Below, in pieces: positions 21,920 through 30,034 of a stretch of DNA of 64,000 bases. The notes beneath the pieces were generated by a model. It did no database searches. It was not told the origin of the DNA and was given only the letters and a program-made list of their open reading frames with translations. Position numbers and translations under genes: made by a program. Within the stretch, counting starts at the first letter, position 1. Each line of letters starts with the position of its first letter. Source of the stretch: Strongylocentrotus droebachiensis (taxonomy: Eukaryota > Echinodermata > Echinoidea > Camarodonta > Strongylocentrotidae); the NCBI GenBank assembly GCA_035222895.1, contig JAVYIG010000606.1:450848-514847 (forward strand), in the 5' to 3' direction.

Positions 21920-23298
21920 GTAAGCCTAAAAAGATATACTAAAATAGTAATATCGCTGCCAGCATTGCATTTGGAAGAGGGTTCACTACTTACGTTACAT
22001 TTTTTCTTCCTTGTTTTAGACTGTACATATATAAATACTAACGTTAAAATCTTCTTCTTCTTCTCCGTTTGGTATTATAATGGCTATAAGTCAAATTGGA
22101 CTATTGCTGCCAATTTCATCGCATCTCTTTCTCTTATTGTCTTGGTTAAAAAAAATAAAAAAAATCCAATCTCATTTTAATTAGTCTACCCAGTGTTATG
22201 TAACAAAATGGGAATAATATTTCAAATTAAACCACGATCCGCACACAGTTCCAACTCACGCTGTCTCAATACGGTAGATTATTATAACAATAAAAGAATA
22301 ATTCCATTTATATATCGCAGCTATTATATAAGTATACTCTACTGCGCCTAATGCAGAGTGTCGTATTATTACCCCGGATGTAGCTGAGCCGCCATATTTA
22401 ATGAGTCCGTTTGGTAGCCATATTGTCAACAATTTTGGGTTTCTAGTATGGGGTGTCTAAAAGAAAATGCAACAAGATTTTGATCATAAAAAGTGAAAAT
22501 CTTCCTCAATGAACTGTCACATGTGATAATGTAGTAGTGTATCCTATCCTTTGTGCTTTTTTCAGATTCAGATCATTCATATTCAGATTAATTTTATTGG
22601 TCCATTTGGAAATTCAGTTTGTCGGCATTTCATAAAGCACATGAACAATATACAATAGAAAATAATAAACACAAATAAATAATACACAGTAGCAAATTTA
22701 CAATGACGTAGTCAGATGGAAACACGGATATTTATCGTTTTTACATAGTACAATAATATAAGAAAATAAATAGATTTACAACAATTGAAAATGTACGATT
22801 GCGTAGGATTCGGAAATGTATTATTATTATCATTTTGTATTATTATTATAGAGATATCGACTGCTACGAGAGGACTGGCTGTTTCTATACGCTCCTCGGG
22901 GTTGATAGCAGCGAAGGCAAATTTCCCGAAAGCCAGTATAGAAACAATCGATATCCCTTTTAAATGCCGAATTCAAACAACAATCTACCAAGAATTCTTA
23001 CCTTATCCTTTTATCGAGTAAAGATTGGTTATAACATCACGAAAAATCTGATAAACTGTCTGTTTATCACCGCCCGAAAAATGACTTGAATTTTCGATCA
23101 GTTGGGAATCGATCGCAGACAAAAAGCACTGTATGATGTCCGCGCTCGCTCAAAGAACATTTTATTATTTTTTCCGGTAACTGGAATTTTGCCGGGATTT
23201 TACTCTTGGACTATTAAATGGTTTTGGCATTTTTGGTTTCCTTACGGGAATGGCTAAAATCACGATCGCAATTTCGACCAATCAGATGGCTGGATTTC

Positions 23299-23655
23299 TT
23301 AAAGGTAAAGACCAGTTTTGGAAAAGCCCCCCTCTCAAAAAAATGAAATGGAAGCTCTTATTACCAATCATGTGAAAGAATATGTTTTGAATAATACGTA
23401 ATGATACAAATTTTGCCGAGAAACCGCCTACTAATTGATATATTTGGTAAAATATTTTATCAATTTGGACCTGATAGATATCGCGCACGTGTCGCGTAGT
23501 CCCATATACATCTTTATGTGTACAGTGCTTGTAACTTTACCAAGACTGGGCCAAATTTCTTATCATTTTGATGATTCCAGAACCTTGCAGTACACACCAA
23601 TACTTATATGCTAGATGATCAACCTTTTCTGATCGATTCCACAACGTTTCTTTTA
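23299..23655. mobile_element. MITE M1, left part (split by the LINE)
   Basis: TTAA at 23299-23302, then AGGTAAAGACCAGTTTTGG and the M1 interior up to ACAACGTTTCTTTTA at 23655. The missing end appears at 29767-29803. Confidence 0.85.
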
Positions 23656-23769
23656 ATATTAATAATAATAATATTAATAGGCATTTGTATAGCGTCGTCT
23701 ATCTAGACAATGCTATTCCGAGGTGCACAAGAAAAATAGAAAGAATGAGAAAGTTTGGACGAGAAAGTT

Positions 23770-24732
23770 CGGATGAGTGTCATAGTGCCAAGTTAAGGTA
23801 TTGTTAAAAAAGATAAGATTTCAGCTTGGATTTAAAAGTCTCTAAGGAAGTTATAATTCCCTAATTAAATGGTAAATTATTCCAAAGACAAGGTGCTGCA
23901 GATGAAAAAGCCCGTTCACCACAGGCTACTCGTGTCTTTAGGATCTTAAGAAGATGTTGTGATAATCTTAGACTACGAGCTGGTGTATAAGGCATAACAA
24001 GGTTTTGTAAATAGTTTGATGCTAATCCGTTTACAGCCTTCCATGTGAGGAGAAGGATTTTAAATTCTACGCGCTTGCAGATTGGCAACCAGTGAAGCTT
24101 TTTGAGAACAGGAGAAATGTGATCATATTTAGATGTCCCTGATAAAACCCTGGCAGCTGCATTCTGAGCATGTTGAAGTTTGTCAAGATTGCGTGAAGTA
24201 ATATTGAAAAGAAGGGCATTGCCAATCAGGCGCGGATCCAGGATTTCTTAGGGGAGGGGGCCCAACTTTTTTTTTTTTTTGCTCCCGAAAATTTGAAAAT
24301 CGCGCCGGCCGAAAAGTCGCTCAGTGGGGGGGGGGGGGGGGGGAGGGTAGTGAGCACTTTTTTTTCTTCTCACCCCCCCCCCCCCTTGAGCGCCAGGGGG
24401 GGGGCCCAATCCCCCAAAAAGGTAAAAATCACGTGTTTTTACATGATTTTTTTCTCAAGGGGGGGGGGCCGGCCCCCCCCCCTGGATCTGCCACTGTTGC
24501 CAATATCTAATCGAGATAAAACAAATGCATGTATAAGCAAAGCAGCAGACTTATGGTCAAGGACTTTTCGAATGATATTAACATTATGGGTGTTATAATA
24601 CACCGATTGACAGATCTTCTTCACGTGGGCATCCATGCACATGTTCTCGTCAAATATAACACCGATATTTCGAACTAATGGAGCAGCCCGAATCTGGGAG
24701 TTACCAATCTGTATATAACGGTCCTTGATCAA
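23770..24732 (-). pseudogene. CR1-like RT thumb and C-terminus, split by a hAT MITE
   Basis: 24732-24504 encodes the thumb region (IRAAPLVRNIGVIFDENMC, HVKKICQSVYYNTHNVNIIR), broken in VLSRLDIGN by the MITE. It resumes at 24218 and runs on through MPICKRVEFKILLLTWKAVN, RVACGERAFSSAAPCLWNNL and SLETFKSKLKSYLFNNTLT, ending near 23770. The xxLWNNLP...FKxxLKxYLF ending is typical of CR1/Jockey-group proteins. Confidence 0.85.
24227..24496. mobile_element. hAT-type MITE (270 bp) with perfect 8-bp TSD
   Basis: Ends CAGGCGCGGATCCAGG and CCTGGATCTGCCACTG; TTGCCAAT duplicated at 24219-24226 and 24497-24504. Poly-G and poly-C interior. Confidence 0.95.
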
Positions 24733-24825
24733 ATGATGTATCGACTTAGAAGTAACTATAAAGCAACTCTGTTTTACTCTAATTTAATTTCAACCTATTT
24801 ATGAGGATCCATGACCTCATATCTT

Positions 24826-25343
24826 CTATAGTAACCTGTAGACGATGCCTGGCAAAAATTTCACTTGCAGGGTCGGATGGGTCGAAAGAAAGGTACAATA
24901 ATCATCTGCATACAAATGAATGCTTACGCCATGTTTATGAGCAATTTTTGCAAGAGGACTAGAATAAATGCTAAAAAACAATGGCCCGACGACTGACCCT
25001 TGCGGTACACCGTAAGGAATCTTAACGGGAGATGACAAAGTTTCACCGATTTTAACAACTTGTGATCTTTTATCAATTATGATGCTATCCAGTCGAGCAC
25101 AACCCCTCCTATGCCAAAAGACTTGAAAAGATTCAGTAATAATTCATGTGCAACAGTGTCAAATGCTGATGAAAGATCGAGCAATACCAGGAAAACAGCC
25201 TTCTTGTTATCGACAGCACGAAGAATATCATTTGATACTCGGACAAAGGCAGTTTCTACCCCATGGTCCTTCCTATATGCAGATTGGAAAGGTTCCAAAA
25301 ATTTATTATCTGAGAAATGGTCAGTAAGACGCACTACCACAGC
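24826..25343 (-). pseudogene. CR1-like RT palm
   Basis: After the TAG the frame continues AVVVRLTDHFSDNKFLEPFQ, SAYRKDHGVETA, then motif A FLVLLDLSSAFDTVAHELLL (catalytic Asp present). A +1 frameshift occurs near 25080. It is followed by DKRSQVVKIGETL, motif B YGVPQGSVVGPLFFSIYSS and motif C LYADDYCTFLS with both catalytic aspartates intact. Only a few lesions separate it from an open frame, so it decayed recently. Confidence 0.85.
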
Positions 25344-26660
25344 CTATTCCAATATCTTTGATATGAACTTTAAGTTGGAAACAGGTCTGTAGTTTTTTAA
25401 TTCATCTACGTCTAGTGATAGATTTTTCAGGAGAGGAGTGACAATATTTGCCTGTTTGAAATCATGAGGAAACTGACCAGTCTCAAGAGAAATGTTGACA
25501 ATTTTTGTGATAATTGGCAGCAACAAATTCAAATGTTTCTTGAGCACCCAAGTTGGGATTGGATCTAATGAACACAACTTTGTAGGTGAGGAGGAGACAA
25601 TTCTCTTGATCTCTTCATCAGTGGCCATTTCAAAATGTTCCATTAGTGGAACGTCTGTATGTGAAACGTGGTGTTCTTCAAGTTCAAACCTACCGGATGT
25701 AGCAGCCTGCATAGAGTCTAGCTCATCCTGGATAGTGGATATTTTCGACACAAGTAAGTTACTAAACCTCTCTACTAGGTCCACTGGGGATGTATGTACA
25801 GGCAATTTGGGTTTACTTTTTTGATGTAGAGCACTGTCAATAACTTTATAATACTGTCTACTATCATTGCAATTTGACAGCTGCTCCTTCAAGTATTCTG
25901 TTTTGGCATCTTTTATCATCTGCCAAACACGGAATCGCTGCTCTGTAAAAAGTTTTCTATTTATGTCTGTTCTTTCAGCTCGCCATCGACGCTCAAGTCG
26001 TTTACGTAAGCGTTTTGCTTCTGCAATTTCACATGTATACCAGACGTTTCGAGGGCGTACGGTTACCCTACCCTTTGTCACAGGAGCATGTTTGTCTAAA
26101 ATACACTGAAGACTTGTATCAAATTGATTAACTAGGGTATTAACATCAGAAGAAGGATGAACAAGAAGATCAGACTCAAGAAAATCATCAGCCAACTTTT
26201 CACGATCTGTGGCTTTAAGTCTCCTGTATGAAATGACTTTTCTATTTCTAGTAGGCTTATTTAATTTTAAATTACAGTGTACTGCAGCATGATCAGTGAG
26301 AAATGATGACACTTCCAGAGCACTTATCAGCTCTTCATCATCAGTGCGTGCAATGACAAAATCTATAATATGGCCAGTCTCATGCGTTGACTTATTTACA
26401 AACTGTTTCAAGTTGAAAGACTCAATTAATTCACGAAACTTCTTGTTCTCTGTAATTGCAAGATCATCCCGATGGACGTTAAAATCACCTACAATAATTA
26501 ACTTGCATGAAACTGACAGCAAGGATGAAAGGAAATTAGAGAATTCTCCAAGGAACACATTAAAACCAAGTTTATTCTTTTGACTGTATGGTGGTCGTTA
26601 GAGGACTACAAGCTTAATAGTGGATTTTGTTCCTTTAAATTTCATACAGCCTGAGACACA
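25344..26660 (-). pseudogene. CR1-like endonuclease C-half and RT N-terminal region
   Basis: An open frame of 404 codons (26558-25344) encodes the C-terminal half of the APE-type endonuclease and the start of RT. Endonuclease landmarks are KLIIVGDFNVHRDD (GDFN), HIIDFVIARTDD and SSFLTDHAAVHCNL (SDH equivalent). Next comes a basic connector (RKRLERRWRAER) and RT block KNYRPVSNLKFISKILE. The upstream part, VSGCMKFKGTKSTIKLVVL, is separated from RPPYS by a stop at about 26598. The frame ends at 25344-25346 by a single TAG in what should read KILEKAVVV (K to stop), and the same frame continues. Confidence 0.85.
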
Positions 26661-26661
26661 C

Positions 26662-27096
26662 CAGGGGCGGATTTAGCTTTTTGCTAAGGGGGGGGTTTGA
26701 CCAAAATAATGACGATGCGGAGCATCGTCCACGAGCCGCGAAGCGGCGAGCCGATTTTTTTGGGGGTGTTTATTTGAACCCCGTAAGTGATGTTTTCCTG
26801 GCATCTATTAACACAATGGAGACCATAAAAAGCAGTGCATGATAACGTCTTTTTAAATCAAGTAACAGTTTAATACACAGTTATATCCAGAGTTATCATT
26901 TTTTTGGTTAAGTTACCGGATGAGTTGAATATCTTCTCACAATATTTGCACTTGAAAGGGTTTCTCTCCAGCGTGCGTTCTTTTTTCTTTCTTTTTTTCT
27001 TTTTTTTCTTCTTTTTTTTTTTTTTTTTTTTGGGCCGCCCAAGGGGGGGGGGTTTAAACCCCCTAACCCCCCCCCCCCCCCGTAGATCCGCGCCTG
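26662..27096. mobile_element. hAT-like MITE (435 bp) carrying a C2H2 zinc-finger fragment
   Basis: Ends CAGGGGCGGATTTAGC and GTAGATCCGCGCCTG are hAT-like. The flanks share only CACAC (left ...AGACACAC, right CACACATA), so an 8-bp duplication is not clean. It splits the LINE endonuclease between FESMC and VSGCMKFKG. On the minus strand about 26885-26985 encodes a zinc-finger-like sequence; poly-A/T and poly-C tracts fill the rest. Confidence 0.8.
26885..26985 (-). pseudogene. Captured C2H2 zinc-finger remnant
   Basis: The minus-strand frame reads RTLERNPFKCKYCEKIFNSS then GNLTKK. This matches the repeating C2H2 pattern (linker-like TxERxPF, then FKCxxCxKxFxxSGNLxxH) up to the first zinc-ligand histidine, which is replaced by lysine. 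The linker is altered (TLERNPF rather than THTGEKPF). It appears to be a fragment of a host zinc-finger gene carried by the MITE. Confidence 0.6.
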
Positions 27097-27240
27097 CACA
27101 CATACTCTCAAAACTGGATGCAGCATGTTGCGTCTGTATCAATTTACTCTCAATGGAAGAATGGTGTATTATGGCAACTCCCCCACCATTGTCTTTCTAT
27201 GTCTTTCTGTGTTTGTTAACCAAGTCTCAGTTAGACACAT

Positions 27241-27423
27241 GGGCCCGAATTCACAAAGGAGGTTTGTCGACAAACCTTGGTTTTCGTATGTCATAATATG
27301 ACGCGTTTTACGCGTTTATTACAAACCTGGTTTGTAAAGAACAAAAGGAGGTTTGGCGAAACAAAAGGAGGTTTGAGCTCAAACCTTGGTCTGAGCTCAA
27401 ACCTTGCTTTGTGAATTCGGGCC
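27241..27423. mobile_element. GGGCC-ended MITE (183 bp)
   Basis: Inverted ends GGGCCCGAATTCACAAAG and CTTTGTGAATTCGGGCC, with internal AGGTTTG / CAAACCT repeats. It splits the LINE frame between FDIDIL and CLTETWL. The target duplication is not clear by eye. Confidence 0.85.
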
Positions 27424-27629
27424 AATATGTCAATATCAAAATCAATCAAGTACGTGATCTATAACAATAGGGACTTTTAGAATGAGTGAACACGACGAAC
27501 GCCGACTGATCATACGTGTCAACGTACTTAACTGCCCATGTTGGCTACAATTAGAAATCTTTTAGATTGCACTCGACGATATGCATGCAGGAAGTAACAC
27601 AATAAACATCACGGACAAAGAAAGAGGAC

Positions 27630-27792
27630 AAAATATACAGTTCCTCATTCCACCCTCAACAAAAGAACATCCCTTCACTGCTAATATGTAAATATGTGTA
27701 GAACAGGTGAATATGCATGTGACACCTGTTCTACACATAATAATAGCAGGAAAAGGGATGTTCCTTTGTCTACCTGAGGAACTGTATATTTT
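27630..27792. repeat. Long inverted repeat, ~75-bp arms
   Basis: AAAATATACAGTTCCTCA pairs with TGAGGAACTGTATATTTT at the outside. ATGTGTAGAACAGGTG pairs with CACCTGTTCTACACAT around a 13-nt loop; AGAACATCCCTT pairs with AAGGGATGTTCC in between. Transcribed, it would form a long hairpin RNA. Confidence 0.85.
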
Positions 27793-28467
27793 ATGCGCAC
27801 GCGGCATACTAGTACCTTTCAGCATGTAAAGGCGCTATATAAATGTCAATATGTATGTTTATAAAATGGCTCTAGTATTTTAAGCATCGTGATTGGTCAA
27901 TAGGCGTCACATGACATTGACAAATTTTTGATGCAAGCACGATTTTGCAGAAATGAGTGCAGAAAAAGCGCAGCAAAAAGTTATATTGCACGGTGCGTAT
28001 GCGTGACCATGGAGATCCAGTGCGCGCGCGTACGTGTAGTACGCGCTCCCTCGAGTGCATTGCAATTATTGTAGGCTACGCGTAGCTAATATTGTACGCT
28101 CCACCATGATCCCCAGCGCAACGTACGCGTAGCTTAATTAGCTCTAGCTAGCTAGCTAGAGCGGGGTATTATTAAAAAGCAAATTTTTATTTTACTTTTG
28201 CCTTGGATTTAGGCCTGTTTTGACTTTCGGATTTTATAATGAAGCCAGGAATTTCAGCTGTCTGATGTAGACTCGTCTCTAGACCCACTGACACTGTATG
28301 GATTTTATTTTTAATCAAGGCAATGAATCCCATTGACCTTTTGGTAAGCCTGCAAGGTCTAGACTTAGTCTAGAACCAACATAACTCTAGATCTAGATCG
28401 AACTCTCGTAGACTCTAACTTAAGATCTAAAGTTTCGTTTGTTGCTATTTGTGTCGCTATTTTATAA

Positions 28468-28653
28468 AACAAATAACGCACTTGACCCTGTTGTGCGAAT
28501 AAACGTAAATGCAGTGTACGCTCGGTTTCTTCAGATGGTTCGCACTGTCAACTCGCCGCAAGCGGCTCGTTGCACAGAGCGGCACCAATCTAAAGAAACC
28601 TCGCGCGTACTGCATTCACCGCTATTGCACTCTGGACCGTGCGTTATTTGTAT
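28468..28653. repeat. Second long imperfect inverted repeat
   Basis: CAAATAACGCAC pairs with GTGCGTTATTTG, AATGCAGT with ACTGCATT, and GGTTTCTTCAGATGGT with ACCAATCTAAAGAAACC. A GC palindrome (CGCCGCAAGCGGC-like) sits near the loop. Confidence 0.7.
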
Positions 28654-28879
28654 AATGTATGCATGTACTAGATTTAGGAAAATCAAGGTTGACGCATTCT
28701 CGATCGCCGACTGAGACCACGTGACGCATGCGCAGTGCCTTAAAATGAAGTCACACGTTGCAGTCAAAGCTCTTGACGTGCATTTCTAAAAGTCCCTAAT
28801 ATCTGTTTTATTACAAACTGATCTGGTGTTCACTACACATAGTCTGCATTCTTTAGACTTAGAGCATGCAGTGTCTGCT

Positions 28880-29446
28880 ACCCATAAAGGCGTGGGCGCA
28901 TCCACAGAGGAAAGTGGACAATTTTCATGACACACAATAGCAGTTTTTCTGTTTTCTTTGTCTTAGCCCCACCCTTCCGGCCACGCCGTGTAGCTTTATA
29001 TGACCTCCCCAAACCAAAGGAACAGATCGTTGCCCAAACATCATGAGGAAGACTATTGAAACAATTAAACTCTAAAAGATTGTCTCTTTTATACACAAAC
29101 TGACCCACGCTGGGTATTAAGTTTATATTATAAACTGAGTTACATTTATCTTTATCACCCCTCTTCAGAGTATTACTGGGGTGAGGGCCTGTGTACTAAC
29201 CCTAACCCTAACCCTAACCCTAACCCTATAGGGTGAACATCCCCGGCGAGAAGCAAGAGAGATATTCTCAATGTCGCACATGAGTTACTATAATTCAAAA
29301 TGCCTTTTCCAACATACTTGTATTGAACATGTCCTCCTGACAACCAGGCATTCTTCTTACAAAAGGTGAACCAAATCCGAGTCAGGATCAGGTGGACAGA
29401 CAATGAATGGCAATAAGGCAAACACTAGAAGAATGTGCAGCTTCAT
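28880..29446 (-). pseudogene. N-terminal part of the CR1-like polyprotein, 2A-like motif disrupted
   Basis: The frame opens at the ATG at 29446 with MKLHILLVFALLPFIVCPPD, a hydrophobic signal-peptide-like start. It shifts frame near 29360 and continues to SCATLRISLLLLAGDVHP at about 29230-29280. LLLLAGDVHP followed by NPGP would be a 2A-like recoding motif, known from APE-type non-LTR elements of sea urchins. Here the expected N is replaced by a telomeric repeat, and a frame starting GPHPSNTLKRGDKDK resumes at about 29190. That frame includes a basic stretch SYKATRRGRKGGAKTKKTEK at about 28945-29000, perhaps nucleic-acid binding. It is non-functional. Confidence 0.65.
29196..29228 (-). repeat. 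Interstitial telomeric repeat (TTAGGG)5.5
   Basis: 33 bp of perfect CCCTAA units on the plus strand, so TTAGGG on the minus strand. It lies exactly between the GDVHP and GP codons of the LINE 2A-like motif. Confidence 0.95.
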
Positions 29447-29766
29447 TGTGATCATGGAGCTGCTGCAACATTCCATTCAAATCTGGTCTAGAGTACGCAC
29501 ATGCTTGACGTTGAAATGACTACATCCTTTAATGAAGTACATGTATGTGTTAAGATGGCTACCATACTGATAGTACACACAGCAAGGAAGCCCAAAAACA
29601 AGATTGGAAAAATAACATCCAAACAGCAACATAATTTCTCAACCCCAGTCTAGTTGGAACTATGACACATAATAACTTGACACTTGAAAAACAACACTCA
29701 TCCAATAAGAAGAAATAGAGTAAAATTCAGATGAATTCAGATCTCAGCGCTAAGCCCATTCTCTTA

Positions 29767-29803
29767 CAATGTAATCGCATGACCATAACTGGTTTATCTT
29801 TAA
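29767..29803. mobile_element. MITE M1, right end displaced by the LINE
   Basis: CAATGTAATCGCATGACC, then ATAACTGGTTTATCTTTAA, equals the right end of the M1 copy at 42534-42908. It completes the fragment at 23299-23655. Confidence 0.85.
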
Positions 29804-30034
29804 AGGTGAAATTCAAAGAAGATCACAAATATGTCAACTAATGTATCACTAGAAACTGGTTAGCTAACAGATGGCCATCGTACAAGTTTTAGGTCAACTA
29901 CATATCGGGTGATTTATAAAAATTCAAATACAACCACCTCCATAGCAGCTGGGATATACGAGAGATTCGCCGGAAAAATAACGATGTTTTAATGACGTCA
30001 CTATATGGACCAACACTGCCCAAGCAGACGACAT
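29804..30034. other. No recognisable feature
   Basis: Short AT-rich host sequence between the MITE remnant and the next hAT element; ends with the target octamer GACGACAT. Confidence 0.5.

Larger units (their letters stand above)
27469..28797. mobile_element. TIR element of unknown family (1329 bp) with long foldbacks
   Basis: Ends AGGGACTTTTAGAA and TTCTAAAAGTCCCT are perfect inverted repeats and AAT flanks both sides (27466-27468, 28798-28800). It splits the LINE endonuclease between NTRSVCNKTDI and the VIDHVLD segment. It has no transposase ORF but carries inverted repeats at 27630-27792 and about 28468-28653, and a 22-bp perfect palindrome (GCTCTAGCTAG and its complement) at 28141-28162. 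With a 3-bp target duplication it could be PIF/Harbinger- or Academ-related; unassigned. Confidence 0.8.
23656..29758 (-). mobile_element. CR1-like non-LTR retrotransposon, near full length, with nested insertions
   Basis: The borders are set by the interrupted MITE: 3' end at 23656 with an (ATT)n-type tail (GCCTATTAATATTATTATTA on the minus strand), 5' end at 29758, and an imperfect 8-bp target duplication (TTCTTTTA at 23648-23655, TTCTCTTA at 29759-29766). Removing four nested elements (24227-24496, 26662-27096, 27241-27423, 27469-28797) leaves about 3.9 kb. The order on the minus strand is 5' UTR, signal-like N-terminus with 2A-like motif, basic region, APE endonuclease, RT, C-terminus, 3' UTR. 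Assignment to the CR1/L2 group is by motif style. Confidence 0.85.
20308..29803. repeat. Paralogous segment, copy 1 (expanded by a nested LINE)
   Basis: 20308-23655 matches 36940-42875 at high identity in the same order: minisatellite, AT-rich middle, putative 5' exon, and MITE M1. Copy 1 lacks the two large insertions present in copy 2. Its MITE is cut by a CR1-like LINE and resumes at 29767-29803, so the segment in effect extends to 29803. Confidence 0.85.
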
